Origin: Labrys sp. WJW
Lineage (GTDB): Bacteria; Pseudomonadota; Alphaproteobacteria; Rhizobiales; Labraceae
Direction of reading: 5' to 3'
Length of the DNA stretch: 64,000 nucleotides
NCBI RefSeq assembly: GCF_001676615.1
Contig: NZ_LYXZ01000056.1
Coordinates: forward strand, 1-64,000
Part shown: piece by piece, positions 7,402 to 15,907 of the stretch
How the letters are laid out: each line of letters begins with the position of its first letter
Position numbering within the stretch: position 1 is the first letter of the stretch
Translations under genes and position numbers: made by a program
The notes under the pieces: model-generated
The model's database searches: none
Seen by the model: only the letters and a program-made list of their open reading frames with translations
Told to the model about the DNA's origin: nothing

Positions 7402-8418
7402 ATGACCCAACTCGATCCCGAACAAGATGATGGCGTAACGGCAATCCTCGTCGCGTTGCGCCATATGGGGCTGCTTGGCCCCGGAGAAGGGGCGCGCTTG
7501 ACACCCCTGACGGGCGGCGTGTCGTCGGATATCCACCTGGTCGAGACATCGGACCGGCGTCTTTGCGTCAAGCGGGCTCTGGCCCGTCTGAAGGTGGCGG
7601 CGGTCTGGGAAGTCCCGACGGGCCGCAATGCCGCGGAGGCGGCCTGGATGCGCCAGGTTGCGCATTGGCTGCCCGACGGCGTCCCGGTCATTCTCGGCGA
7701 AGATGAGGAACGAGGCCTGTTTGCGATGAGCTTCCTGCCGCCGGAGCGCAATCCGGTGTGGAAGGCCCTGTTGCTGGATCGGATCGTCGATGCGGCTTTT
7801 GCGGCGCGCGTCGGTGCCGACCTTGGCCTCCTGCACGCGGCCAGTGCGCGAGAGGCCGGACTGGCGGAGCGCTTTGCCAATGATGCGACGTTCGAGGCGA
7901 TCCGCATCGAGCCTTATCTCATCGCCACGGCCCGCGCCCATCCCGACCTGGTAGGACGGATCGAGGCTATCGCCGCCCGCACGCTGGCCACCAAGAAGGC
8001 GCTGATTCATGGTGATGTCAGCCCCAAGAACATCCTGTGCGGCGAGAAGGGGCCAATCTTTCTCGATGCCGAATGTGCCTGCTTTGGCGATCCGGCTTTC
8101 GATCTCGCCTTCTGCCTCAATCATCTCCTGTTAAAGGGCGCACGGCGAGGTGTCCCGCGCAAGGCCTATCGGGATGCCTTCGAAGCCCTGGTCAACGCCT
8201 ATTTCGCCAGGATCGACTGGGAAGATCGCGCCGATCTCGAAGCCAGGACGGCCGCCCTGTTGCCGGTGCTGTTCCTGGCGCGGGTGGATGGCAAGTCGCC
8301 TGTCGAATATCTGACGCATGAGGACGAACAGGAAGCCGTGCGACGCTTTGCCAGACCGCTGATCGCCGACCCGCAGCAGGACCTGATCGCCATCGCCAAT
8401 GCCTGGACCCGCCAATGA
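7402..8418 (+). CDS. APH-type small-molecule phosphotransferase
   Basis: A 338-residue kinase of the aminoglycoside/choline phosphotransferase superfamily. The Brenner motif LIHGDVSPKNIL (about residues 201-212), the metal-binding FLDAECACFGDPAFDLAF and the N-terminal ATP-lid region LTGGVSSDIHLV with Lys in LCVKRAL are all present, so it should be active. It starts at the ATG at 7402, eight bases after tetR ends, and its stop overlaps the enolase-like start (ATGA). The tight coupling implies it phosphorylates the compound the enolase-like enzyme uses. The acceptor is unknown and no antibiotic resistance role is implied. Confidence 0.85.
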   Translation: MTQLDPEQDDGVTAILVALRHMGLLGPGEGARLTPLTGGVSSDIHLVETSDRRLCVKRALARLKVAAVWEVPTGRNAAEAAWMRQVAHWLPDGVPVILGEDEERGLFAMSFLPPERNPVWKALLLDRIVDAAFAARVGADLGLLHAASAREAGLAERFANDATFEAIRIEPYLIATARAHPDLVGRIEAIAARTLATKKALIHGDVSPKNILCGEKGPIFLDAECACFGDPAFDLAFCLNHLLLKGARRGVPRKAYRDAFEALVNAYFARIDWEDRADLEARTAALLPVLFLARVDGKSPVEYLTHEDEQEAVRRFARPLIADPQQDLIAIANAWTRQ

Positions 8419-9716
8419 CCGATATATCCATTCGTAGACTTGATGCGCGCCGCATCTGGGATTCCCGCGGCCGCCCGACCGTCGAAGCCGAAATCGAACT
8501 CAGCGATGGCACAATCGCGCGAGGCATTGCCCCAGCCGGCGCTTCCCGGGGCAGCCGCGAGGCGCTCGAGCGCAGGGATGGCGGCGGGAAGCTGGGCGGC
8601 CTCGACGTCCAGGGAGCCCTCGCCGGGATGCGCGAGGAGATCGCACCGCTTCTGATCGGTCGCGATCCGTTCGACCAGGTGGGGCTGGATGCGGCACTGA
8701 TTGCACTGGACGGCACGCCGACCAAGCAAAGACTCGGCGGCAATGCCACCGTCGCGGTTTCGCTTGCGGTGTTGCACGCGGCCGCAGCCAGCCGTCGCCA
8801 ACCGCTATGGCGATATCTGGCCGGGGAGGGGCCAGTCAGCCTTCCCTTGCCGGAAATCCAGGTCTTCGGTGGAGGCGCCCATGCCGGCCGCCGCACCGAC
8901 ATCCAGGATTTCATGGTGATGGCGCCGAAGGCGGCAAGCTTTGCCGAGGCGCTCGAGATCACGGCCGAGGTCTATCTGGCGGCCGGAAGGATCATGGCCG
9001 AGCGCGGCCTGCTGCAGGGCGTTGCGGATGAAGGCGGCTGGTGGCCCGCATTCGGTTCCAACGAAGAGGCGCTCGATACGCTGGTGCTGGCCATTGAGCG
9101 GGCCGGCTTCACACCGGGTGACGACGTTGCGATCTCGCTCGATATTGCCGCCTCCGAATTCGGCCGCGGCGGGCGCTATCGGCTCGGCCTGGAGGGACGC
9201 GAACTCGATCGGGACGGCATGGCGGATTATCTCCTGGGCTGGTGTGAGCGCTATCCCATCCTTTCGATCGAAGATCCCTTCGCCGAGGACGATGTCGAAG
9301 GCCTCGCCCGCTTCACCGCGGCGGTGGGCCATCGCATCCAGGTCATCGGCGATGATTTCCTGGTCACCAATGCCGGTTTGGTCGAACAGGCGGCGAGGAA
9401 CGAGACCGTCAATGCGGTGCTGGTGAAGGTCAACCAGGCCGGCACGGTCAGCGAGGCCAAGGCTGCCTGCGAGGCGGGGAGGCGTGCCGGTTTCGGCACG
9501 ATCGTATCGGCCCGCTCCGGCGAGACCGAGGATGTCGCCATCGTGCATCTCGCCATCGGCTGGCATGCGGAACAGCTCAAGGTGGGATCCTTCGCCCGTT
9601 CCGAACGCATGGCCAAATGGAACGAAGCCTTGCGCATTGAAGAGGCCCTGGGATCCCAGGCCCGCTTTGCGGGGGTCGACGGTCTGCCCTTCAAGCGTCG
9701 ACAGCGCGCCGCCTGA
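8415..9716 (+). CDS. Non-canonical enolase paralogue
   Basis: A 433-residue full-length enolase-fold protein. Conserved compared with yeast enolase: the DSRGRPTVE start, loop Ser (S44), His of GGGAHAG (H156, yeast H159), Glu of DEGG (E206, yeast E211), the metal ligands in SLDIAASEF, SIEDP and GDDF, catalytic Lys in LVKVNQ (K338, yeast K345) and the Lys of QLKVGS (yeast K396). Altered: the SHRSGE motif reads SARSGE (A366, yeast H373), yeast E168 is Asp (D165), and loop residue T40 is Arg (R45). It is translationally coupled to an APH kinase rather than next to glycolytic genes. It is therefore unlikely to be the housekeeping eno; a relative acting on another phosphorylated 2-hydroxy acid is the best guess. 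Confidence 0.8.
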   Translation: MTDISIRRLDARRIWDSRGRPTVEAEIELSDGTIARGIAPAGASRGSREALERRDGGGKLGGLDVQGALAGMREEIAPLLIGRDPFDQVGLDAALIALDGTPTKQRLGGNATVAVSLAVLHAAAASRRQPLWRYLAGEGPVSLPLPEIQVFGGGAHAGRRTDIQDFMVMAPKAASFAEALEITAEVYLAAGRIMAERGLLQGVADEGGWWPAFGSNEEALDTLVLAIERAGFTPGDDVAISLDIAASEFGRGGRYRLGLEGRELDRDGMADYLLGWCERYPILSIEDPFAEDDVEGLARFTAAVGHRIQVIGDDFLVTNAGLVEQAARNETVNAVLVKVNQAGTVSEAKAACEAGRRAGFGTIVSARSGETEDVAIVHLAIGWHAEQLKVGSFARSERMAKWNEALRIEEALGSQARFAGVDGLPFKRRQRAA

Positions 9717-10367
9717 GAGGCGGTATCAAAACGCCTCGCGGATAGGGGCAGGGCGGGCATTGAGGTGGTTGCGCGGCCGATGGGGCGCCGAGTCCTGGGG
9801 CGCCGAGTCCTGGGGCGCCAAGTCCTGGGGCGCCACGCAAAGAAAGGCCGGAGAAGGGAGCGCCTGTCTTCCTCCTCCGGCATGCATTTACTTGCATGAC
9901 GTTAAGTTTTCGCAATCGAGATCTGCGCTTGGATACTAAAGTTAAGCATCTCTTGGCAAATAAAGCGTCTGCAACTCCATAACTTCATTGCAAGCTTGCA
10001 CCATCCCCTAACAAAGCTGGCTATGCTCATCAATACAAAAAATAGCCATGCCGGATGCTGTCATCGGATAAATCGATTAACTGCTTGGGTGATCAAAAAT
10101 TGTCTGACATGAACGCGCGGATATATGAGAATCCTAAGACAATTCGTGCTATTCGGGGCCGGTCTGCATCCCCGAATCCCGTCGCGAACTCTCCAAGAAT
10201 AGAACCAGAATGTGACTGGACTGATACCAGGGTGATACCAAGACGACTGTTCGGCCGCAGGCTGGAGGCATTGGCAGCCGGCGAGGCCCAAATCGGGGCT
10301 GGCGGTTGTCGCGGCGCGTGCTTGGCCCTATCACAGCGTTGATGCGCAAGAGCGATGCGGGGCAGCG
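9717..10367. other. 650-bp intergenic region
   Basis: The left part is GC-rich and contains the 15-bp tandem repeat at 9781-9834. From about 9890 to 10170 the composition becomes distinctly AT-rich, with no convincing ORF, tRNA or terminator. Short open frames here lack SD sequences and family signal. The stretch may hold the promoter of the DUF523 gene or a small RNA, but nothing can be shown. Confidence 0.5.
9781..9834 (+). repeat. Tandem 15-bp repeat, 3.6 copies
   Basis: The unit TGGGGCGCCGAGTCC is repeated exactly at 9781 and 9796, with one change at 9811 and a truncated copy (TGGGGCGCC) at 9826. It lies just after the enolase-like gene. In one frame it would encode SWGAE repeats, but that frame lacks other coding support. 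Confidence 0.9.
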
Positions 10368-10868
10368 ATGACGGCCAAGATCCTGGTGAGCGCCTGCCTC
10401 GTCGGGCGGCCGGTGCGTTATGACGGGATGGCGAAAACGCTCGATCACCCGGCTCTCACGCGCTGGCGCGATGAAGGACGCCTTGTCGTGGTCTGCCCCG
10501 AGCTCGCCGGAGGCTTCAGCGTACCCCGGCCGCCGGCCGAGATCGCCGAGGGACTGTCGGGTAGCGACGTCCTGGCAGGCACTGCTCGTGTGGTCGATGT
10601 TACAGGCGCCGACGTGACTGCGCTCTATCTCGACGGAGCGAGGAGCGCTCTGGTTTTGGCACAGTCCCAGGGCTGCCGCTTCGCCCTCTTGATCGATGGC
10701 AGCCCCTCCTGCGGAAGTGCCTTCATCTATGATGGAGCATTTGCAGGGCGGAAACATGCCGGTGCCGGTGTAACGGCTGCGCTCCTTCGGACAGGAGGCA
10801 TCGAAGTTTTCACACCATCGGAAATCAATGCCCTCGAGGCCAGGCTGGAAAGTGGCGAAGCAGGCTGA
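10368..10868 (+). CDS. DUF523 family protein
   Basis: A 166-residue protein with the family pattern ILVSACLVGRPVRYDG at the N-terminus, then VVVCPELAGGFSVPRPPAEI and IDGSPSCGSAFIYDGAFAGRK. Three conserved cysteines (SACL, VCPE, SPSCGS) suggest metal or Fe-S binding, but the function of DUF523 is unknown. It is a stand-alone gene in this window, starting at an ATG after GGGGCAGCG. Confidence 0.85.
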   Translation: MTAKILVSACLVGRPVRYDGMAKTLDHPALTRWRDEGRLVVVCPELAGGFSVPRPPAEIAEGLSGSDVLAGTARVVDVTGADVTALYLDGARSALVLAQSQGCRFALLIDGSPSCGSAFIYDGAFAGRKHAGAGVTAALLRTGGIEVFTPSEINALEARLESGEAG

Positions 10869-10884
10869 CCAGGAGGCACCTGCA

Positions 10885-11337
10885 TCAGGCCAGATCTTTC
10901 TCCATATAGACCCTGCGCAAGCCCCTTTCTTCGGCGCGATGGGTTTCGGCATAGCCGCAGCGGGTGTAGAGCGCGATATTCTCCGTCATCGCCTCATTGG
11001 TGTAGAGCCTGATCCGACGATAGGCCGCTTCACGAGCGCGCCTTTCGGCGATCTGAAGCAGGCGGCGGCCCAATCCCTGCCCCTGGGCCGCGGGCGCCAC
11101 GGCAATATTGTCCAGGAGCATCGCATCGTCCTGCGGGATCAGGACGAGGATGCCCTGGATGTCGCTGTCGAGGGCGATCACAAACAGATGTCCTGCGCGC
11201 ACCAGCGCTGTGTAGTCGTCGAGCATCGGCCCGGGCTTGCGCCCTATGCGCGTGACATAGGGCGTATAGGCAGCCTCGACGATGCGTTCGATGGCCGGAA
11301 GATCGGCGGCGGTCGCGCGACGCAAGGCTTGGACCAT
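10885..11337 (-). CDS. GNAT family N-acetyltransferase
   Basis: A 150-residue acetyltransferase. The N-terminal RRATAADLPAIERIVEAAYTPY, then IAVAPAAQGQGLGRRLLQIAE (the acetyl-CoA binding Q-x-x-G-x-G loop) and LYTNEAMTENIALYTRCGYAE, cover the whole GNAT fold. The ATG at 11337 has the SD AGGAGG. It is convergent with the DUF523 gene and downstream of the PhyH gene on the same strand with a 65-bp gap, so it may be co-transcribed with it. The substrate is unknown. Confidence 0.88.
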   Translation of the reverse strand: MVQALRRATAADLPAIERIVEAAYTPYVTRIGRKPGPMLDDYTALVRAGHLFVIALDSDIQGILVLIPQDDAMLLDNIAVAPAAQGQGLGRRLLQIAERRAREAAYRRIRLYTNEAMTENIALYTRCGYAETHRAEERGLRRVYMEKDLA

Positions 11338-11402
11338 GATGTCCTCCTGAAGGGGCGGCTGTGTGGCCGCTTTCCTCGGTAGGCCGGGGAAAGCGGTTGT
11401 CG

Positions 11403-12218
11403 TCAGGTTCGCTCGGTCTCCGTGAGGGCGCGCCGGATGGCAATCTCGACCGGCGAGTAGTCTCCATCGTCACGTTGCAGCCGGAAAGGCTCCTTCGGCA
11501 TCAGCGGAGGTTGCGCTAGAAAGCGCGGCGTCGAGCCCCGATGCTTCTGGGCAGCATGCACCAGGAAGGGATGGCAAAGATAGACAGTGCCAGCTTTGCC
11601 GGTGGCCAGGCTCTGAGGCCGCTGGGCCCCCATCTGCTCCAGATCCATGTGCGAACGGCCGGCCTCGCCCGCCGGAGCGAGGTAACGGGCCATGTCCAGG
11701 TGCGAGCCGACGCGGATGCGGGTCGGCGCATCCTCCGGCCCGACATCGGAGAACAGGAACAGCATCAGCAAAGCACGTCCCCGCGAGGTGACGTTCACGC
11801 GCCAGGCCGAAAAGTCGCTGCGCTCATCGGGATCGCAACCCTCGCCCGGAAAGGAGAGGTCGACATGCCAGCCCACATCGCCGGGATCGTCGGGATGGGG
11901 AAAGCGTATCGGGAACGAACCGAGGCCGTCGCGTGGATGCCAGCGTCCCTGGCCGACGAGTTGGTCGAAGGCGTTCAGCAAGACCGGTGTATTGACGGCC
12001 TTCTCGAACGGACCTCCGCCATAGCCGGCAAGCCGGATCACCGGTTTTGTCCAGGTAGCGGGATCGTTCGGGTCGCAAGGGAGGTCGCGCCACATGATGG
12101 CCCGCGCCTGCTCGGCCAATTCGCGGGGGAAGGCGTCGTCCACGCGCACGAAGCCGTCTTCGATGAAGCGTTCGATCTGCGCGGCGTCGAGCGCGCGATA
12201 GTCGGGATGTCGGGGCAT
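11403..12218 (-). CDS. Phytanoyl-CoA dioxygenase (PhyH) family oxygenase
   Basis: A 271-residue Fe(II)/2-oxoglutarate-dependent oxygenase. The iron-binding HxD is in GDVGWHVDLSFPGEG and the distal His in YLCHPFLVHAAQKHRGSTPR, where the Arg probably binds 2-oxoglutarate. The N-terminus (RALDAAQIERFIEDGFVRVDDAFP) is typical of the family. The cluster includes halogenases and hydroxylases as well as PhyH; the substrate cannot be inferred. The ATG at 12218 has only a weak SD. Confidence 0.82.
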   Translation of the reverse strand: MPRHPDYRALDAAQIERFIEDGFVRVDDAFPRELAEQARAIMWRDLPCDPNDPATWTKPVIRLAGYGGGPFEKAVNTPVLLNAFDQLVGQGRWHPRDGLGSFPIRFPHPDDPGDVGWHVDLSFPGEGCDPDERSDFSAWRVNVTSRGRALLMLFLFSDVGPEDAPTRIRVGSHLDMARYLAPAGEAGRSHMDLEQMGAQRPQSLATGKAGTVYLCHPFLVHAAQKHRGSTPRFLAQPPLMPKEPFRLQRDDGDYSPVEIAIRRALTETERT

Positions 12219-12251
12219 GATGGCTCACAATCGTCGCATGGCTTCGCCCGC

Positions 12252-12352
12252 TAAAGCGTTTTGCGATTTGGCGGAATCGCCAGGGATCGCAAAGACGCGT
12301 CGAACCAAAGAGTGGGGGCGAATGGGTTTTTCGTCCAAACGCGCTTTGCTCT
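12252..12352. repeat. Dispersed palindromic intergenic element, copy B
   Basis: Left end TAAAGCGTTTTGCGATTT, centre GACGCGTCGAACCAAAGAG, right end CGCTTTGCTCT, matching copy A at 5526-5628 in order and spacing but with a GC-richer interior. It lies between the divergent PhyH and AGE genes. The rest of the gap (12353-12631) holds no supported gene. Confidence 0.55.
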
Positions 12353-12631
12353 TGGGGGCGCAAGCCAGTGCCGTCCATGAAAAGAACCCGGCACGAAGGC
12401 CGGACAGGCTCCTGGTCTTCCGTCAGCCGTCAGTTGGCGAGGAAGAAGATGGTGGCGATATTGAGCGTGTGCATCATCATGACGAACCAGAGCATAAGGG
12501 AGGCGGTCTGCGCGTCAACCCTGGTGACGAAAGCGGGTTTCTTCATACCAATCAGTGGCGCGAGCAAACGAGCTGCTCTAAGCAAAGGCTGGGTCAGGGC
12601 CCCAATTCGTACCGTATCGAGGAGACTTCCG

Positions 12632-13897
12632 ATGACATCAGCCGCTTCCGCTCCCACCACGCCGAAATGGGTGACGTTGTCGAGCCATCGGGCCTGGCTG
12701 CTGCAGCAGGCCGAAGCGCTGTTTTCCGTGTTCGAGCAGAACAGCCTCAATCCCCTCGGCGGCTTCTACGATCTCGACATGGCCTGCAAGCCGTTCGTGC
12801 CGGGACAGCCGCCCGGCAGCCGGCCGACACGGCAGATTCACGCGACCACGCGCATGGTGCATTGCTTTGCCATCGCCCATCTGATGGGGCGTCCCGGCGC
12901 CGACGTGATGATCGATCACGGCATGGACTTCATCTGGAACGGCCATCGCGACAAGGACAAGGGCGGCTATTTCTGGGGCGTCGGCTATGAGGGGCCGACC
13001 GACGATACCAAGCAGGCCTATGGTCACGCCTTCGTGCTGCTGGCGGCTTCCAGCGCCAAGGTTGCCGGCCATCCCGATGCCGACCGCCTGCTGGCCGACA
13101 TTTCCACCGTGCTGGAGGAGCGTTTCTGGGAGGAGGGCCCCGGCGCCACGGCCGAGGAGTTCACGCGGGATTGGCAGCCCTTCGACACCTATCGCGGCCA
13201 GAATTCCAACATGCATCTGACCGAAGCCCTGATGGCGGCCTTCGAGGCGACCGGCGACAACACCTATCTCAACAAGGCCGAGCGCATCGCCGACCTGATC
13301 GTGCGGCGCCACGCTGCCGAGAATGGCTGGCATCTGCCCGAGCATTTCAGCCAGGATTGGCAGCTCAACAAGGACTATTCCGGCAGCCCGGTCTTCCGAC
13401 CCTATGGCACCACGCCGGGTCACTGGCTGGAATGGGCGCGGTTGCTGCTGCAGCTCTGGGAACTGGGTGGGCGCAAGCTCACCTGGCTGCCTGACGCTGC
13501 CGCCAACCTGTTCCGCCAAGCCGTCAAGGATGGCTGGGACCACGATAAGGGCGGCTTCTACTATACGCTCGACTGGACCGGTGCGGCGCGCATTCGCGAC
13601 CGCTATTGGTGGCCCTGCTGCGAGGGCATCGGCGCAGCGGCTTTCCTCAACGCCAGCGATGGCGACCGCTTCTACGAGGAATGGTATCGCACCATCTGGA
13701 ACTTCAGCGCCGCCCGCTTCATCGACAAGGTGCATGGCGGCTGGTTCCCCCAACTCGGTGATGATCTCCAGCCCAATACCGGCCCATTCTACGGCAAGGT
13801 CGACATCTATCACGCCTTGCAGGCCTGTCTCATTCCATTGCTGCCCGCCACCGGCAGTATCACGCGCGGGCTGATCACCGAGGGGGTGAAGATCTAA
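12632..13897 (+). CDS. AGE-family sugar epimerase/isomerase
   Basis: A 421-residue alpha/alpha-barrel protein of the N-acylglucosamine 2-epimerase/YihS/mannose isomerase superfamily. Recognisable segments include LGGFYDLDMACKP, RQIHATTRMVHCFAIAHLMG, DKGGYFWGVGYEGPTDDTKQAYGHAFVLLAAS, NSNMHLTEALMAAFEATGD and HDKGGFYYTLDWTG, with the catalytic His candidates in GHAFVL and RPYGTTPGHWLEWARLLL. The ATG at 12632 follows GAGGAGACTTCCG; the frame is open 88 codons upstream but that part shows no coding character. It probably interconverts an aldose and ketose (for example mannose-fructose); it has no sugar gene neighbours that would fix the substrate. Confidence 0.85.
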   Translation: MTSAASAPTTPKWVTLSSHRAWLLQQAEALFSVFEQNSLNPLGGFYDLDMACKPFVPGQPPGSRPTRQIHATTRMVHCFAIAHLMGRPGADVMIDHGMDFIWNGHRDKDKGGYFWGVGYEGPTDDTKQAYGHAFVLLAASSAKVAGHPDADRLLADISTVLEERFWEEGPGATAEEFTRDWQPFDTYRGQNSNMHLTEALMAAFEATGDNTYLNKAERIADLIVRRHAAENGWHLPEHFSQDWQLNKDYSGSPVFRPYGTTPGHWLEWARLLLQLWELGGRKLTWLPDAAANLFRQAVKDGWDHDKGGFYYTLDWTGAARIRDRYWWPCCEGIGAAAFLNASDGDRFYEEWYRTIWNFSAARFIDKVHGGWFPQLGDDLQPNTGPFYGKVDIYHALQACLIPLLPATGSITRGLITEGVKI

Positions 13898-13921
13898 GGC
13901 ATTGCCAGCTCGCCGCCCCGC

Positions 13922-14557
13922 TCACTCGCTGTCCGGCTGGTTTGCCGGATGTGCCTTGACGAAGGCCGGATGCCCTTCGGCCTCGGCCTCGACGCGGCGG
14001 ATGCGGGGATAGGCATCGAGCGGCACGCCGAAGCGGCGGGCGGCATAGAGCTGCGGGATGAGGTAGACGTCGGCCAGGCCCGGTGCGTCGCCGAAGCAAT
14101 AGGGGCCGTCGCCGATCAGCGCCTCGACCGCCTTCAGTCCCGAGCCTGCCCAGGTTGCGATCCAGGCGCTGACCTTCGGCTCGGCCTGGCCGAGCGTCCG
14201 GCGCAGATAGGTCAGCGGGCTGAGATTGTGCAGAGGCTGGATGTCGCAGCCGATGATAGCAGCAACGGCCCTAACCTTGGCGCGTTGCGTGAGGTCTGAG
14301 GGCAGCAACGGCGGCGCGGGATATGTTTCCTCGAGATATTCGATGATGGCGGGGGATTGGGTCAGGGCCGTGCCGTCGTCGAGCACGAGGGTCGGCACGC
14401 GTTCCTGCGGATTGAGTGCCCGATAGGCCTCGCCATGCTGTTCGCCGCCATTGCGCACGAGATGGATGGTCGCCTGCTCGACCTCGAGATTCTTGAGGGC
14501 GAGCGCGATCCGGACCCGGTAGGAGGAGGTGGAGCGCCAATAGGTGTAGAGTTTCAT
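13922..14557 (-). CDS. maiA: Maleylacetoacetate isomerase (zeta-class GST)
   Basis: Glutathione-dependent cis-trans isomerisation of maleylacetoacetate to fumarylacetoacetate in tyrosine degradation. The 211-residue protein has the zeta-class N-terminal motif STSSYRVRIALALKN, the thioredoxin-fold cis-Pro region ERVPTLVLDDG, TQSPAIIEYLEETYP, and the C-terminal all-helical domain with FGDAPGLADVYLIPQLYAARRF. The ATG at 14557 has GGGAGGCGG upstream. Last gene of the hmgA-fahA-maiA set, 42 bp after fahA, convergent with the AGE gene. Confidence 0.92.
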   Translation of the reverse strand: MKLYTYWRSTSSYRVRIALALKNLEVEQATIHLVRNGGEQHGEAYRALNPQERVPTLVLDDGTALTQSPAIIEYLEETYPAPPLLPSDLTQRAKVRAVAAIIGCDIQPLHNLSPLTYLRRTLGQAEPKVSAWIATWAGSGLKAVEALIGDGPYCFGDAPGLADVYLIPQLYAARRFGVPLDAYPRIRRVEAEAEGHPAFVKAHPANQPDSE

Positions 14558-14599
14558 GGTCGTGCCGCCTCCCTGCAATGGCGATATATCGAGCCAACC

Positions 14600-15907
14600 T
14601 TATGGTGCCGGCAGGATCATTGCACGGCATTCCCCGAAGCCGATCGAGGCGAAGCCCTCGCGCCGGCAACGGCCCTTGAGGATGACCTCGTCGCCATCCT
14701 CGAGGAAACGGCGCTCCTCGCCCGTTTCGAGGCGGATGGGATTCCTGCCACCCTGGCTCGCCTCGAGCAGGCTGCCACAGCCATCCTGGTCCGGTCCGGA
14801 AAGGGTGCCCGTGCCGATGAGATCGCCTGGGCGCAGGTTGCAGCCATTGGAGGCATGATGGGCCAGCATCTGCGCGACGGTCCAATACATGTGCCGGGCA
14901 TTGGAGCGGGCGAGCGAATGGGCCGCCAATCCGCGGGTACGCATTTCGGCCGTCGTCAGCAGCACTTCGAGCCCGATGTCGAAGGCGCCCTCGGCCTGAT
15001 CGCCTGCATCGGTGAGATAGGGCAGCGGCGTCGGATCGCTTTCCGGGCGCGGCGGCTGCGCGATGCGGAAGGGAGCGAGCGCCTCGGCCGTGACGATCCA
15101 GGGGGATATGGTCGTCGCGAAGCTCTTGGCGAGGAAGGGGCCGAGTGGCTGATACTCCCAGGCCTGGATGTCGCGGGCCGACCAGTCGTTGAGAAGGCAG
15201 AGGCCGGCGATCTGGTCGCCTGCGGCTGATATCCCGATCGGGGTGCCGAGGTCGTTGCCGGGGCCCACCCAGACGCCGAGCTCGAGCTCGTAGTCCAGCC
15301 GCGCACTGGGGCCGAAGACTGGGCTCTCGACCTCCGGCCGTTTCGACTGGCCGAGTGGCCGTGTGACCGGGATACCCGAGGGAAGGACCGAGGAAGCACG
15401 GCCATGATAGCCGATCGGCACATATTTGTAGTTGGGCAGCAGCGGATTATCCGGCCGGAACAGCTTGCCGACGGCAGTGGCGTGGTGGATGCCGACATAG
15501 AAATCGGTGTAGTCGCCGATCCGGGCCGGCAAATGGAGCAGGCAGTCGGATGCCCTGTAGAGTAAGGGCTCCACTCTCGGACGCAGGGAGCTCGCCTCGG
15601 CCAGGATATTGGAGAGCGCCTGCCGCAGGGCGCGCCGCGGGCCGGGGCCCAGCGCCAGCAGGCTGTTGAGATCGTTCCCCCGCGCTGCTTCCGCAGCTCG
15701 CTCGGCGGCGCCGCTGAGCAGGCCACCGTCGAGGACGGCACGCAGGTCGAGGATGGCGTTGCCGATGGCGATGCCGGCGCGCGGTGTCGCGCCTCCCGGG
15801 CTGAAGATGCCGAGCGGCAGGTTCTGGATCGGGAAATCGGCATGGCCGTTCGCCGAAGCGACCCAGCTGGTCAGCTTGGGATCATGCGTCTGGTCGAGTT
15901 CCATCAT
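14600..15907 (-). CDS. fahA: Fumarylacetoacetase
   Basis: Hydrolyses fumarylacetoacetate to fumarate and acetoacetate, the last step of homogentisate catabolism. The 435-residue protein has the N-terminal SH3-like FAH domain (SWVASANGHADFPIQNLPLG) and the C-terminal FAH fold with DFYVGIHHATAVGKLFR, LDYELELGVWVGPGN, SARDIQAWEYQPLGPF and GTGTLSGPDQDGCGSLLE, the last holding the Ca/Mg and substrate loop. The ATG at 15907 overlaps the hmgA stop (TGATG); an adjacent ATG at 15904 is equally possible. Confidence 0.95.
   Translation of the reverse strand: MMELDQTHDPKLTSWVASANGHADFPIQNLPLGIFSPGGATPRAGIAIGNAILDLRAVLDGGLLSGAAERAAEAARGNDLNSLLALGPGPRRALRQALSNILAEASSLRPRVEPLLYRASDCLLHLPARIGDYTDFYVGIHHATAVGKLFRPDNPLLPNYKYVPIGYHGRASSVLPSGIPVTRPLGQSKRPEVESPVFGPSARLDYELELGVWVGPGNDLGTPIGISAAGDQIAGLCLLNDWSARDIQAWEYQPLGPFLAKSFATTISPWIVTAEALAPFRIAQPPRPESDPTPLPYLTDAGDQAEGAFDIGLEVLLTTAEMRTRGLAAHSLARSNARHMYWTVAQMLAHHASNGCNLRPGDLIGTGTLSGPDQDGCGSLLEASQGGRNPIRLETGEERRFLEDGDEVILKGRCRREGFASIGFGECRAMILPAP

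Noticed and set aside
7402-8418. Calling the APH-type kinase an antibiotic resistance gene
   Set aside because: Superfamily membership alone does not show this; it is coupled to an enolase-like metabolic gene.
8415-9716. Calling this gene the housekeeping eno
   Set aside because: Substituted active-site residues and operon context with an APH kinase argue against it, so no eno symbol is assigned.
9484-9939. ORF encoding SWGAE repeats over the 15-bp tandem repeat
   Set aside because: The N-terminal part overlaps the enolase-like gene out of frame; the repeats are explained by DNA slippage.
10055-10342. 95-codon ORF before the DUF523 gene
   Set aside because: It lies in mixed-composition intergenic DNA, lacks an SD and its product has no coherent pattern.
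12430-12546. 38-codon minus-strand ORF with a hydrophobic C-terminus
   Set aside because: A possible small membrane protein, but with no SD, no recognised family and an isolated position it cannot be supported.
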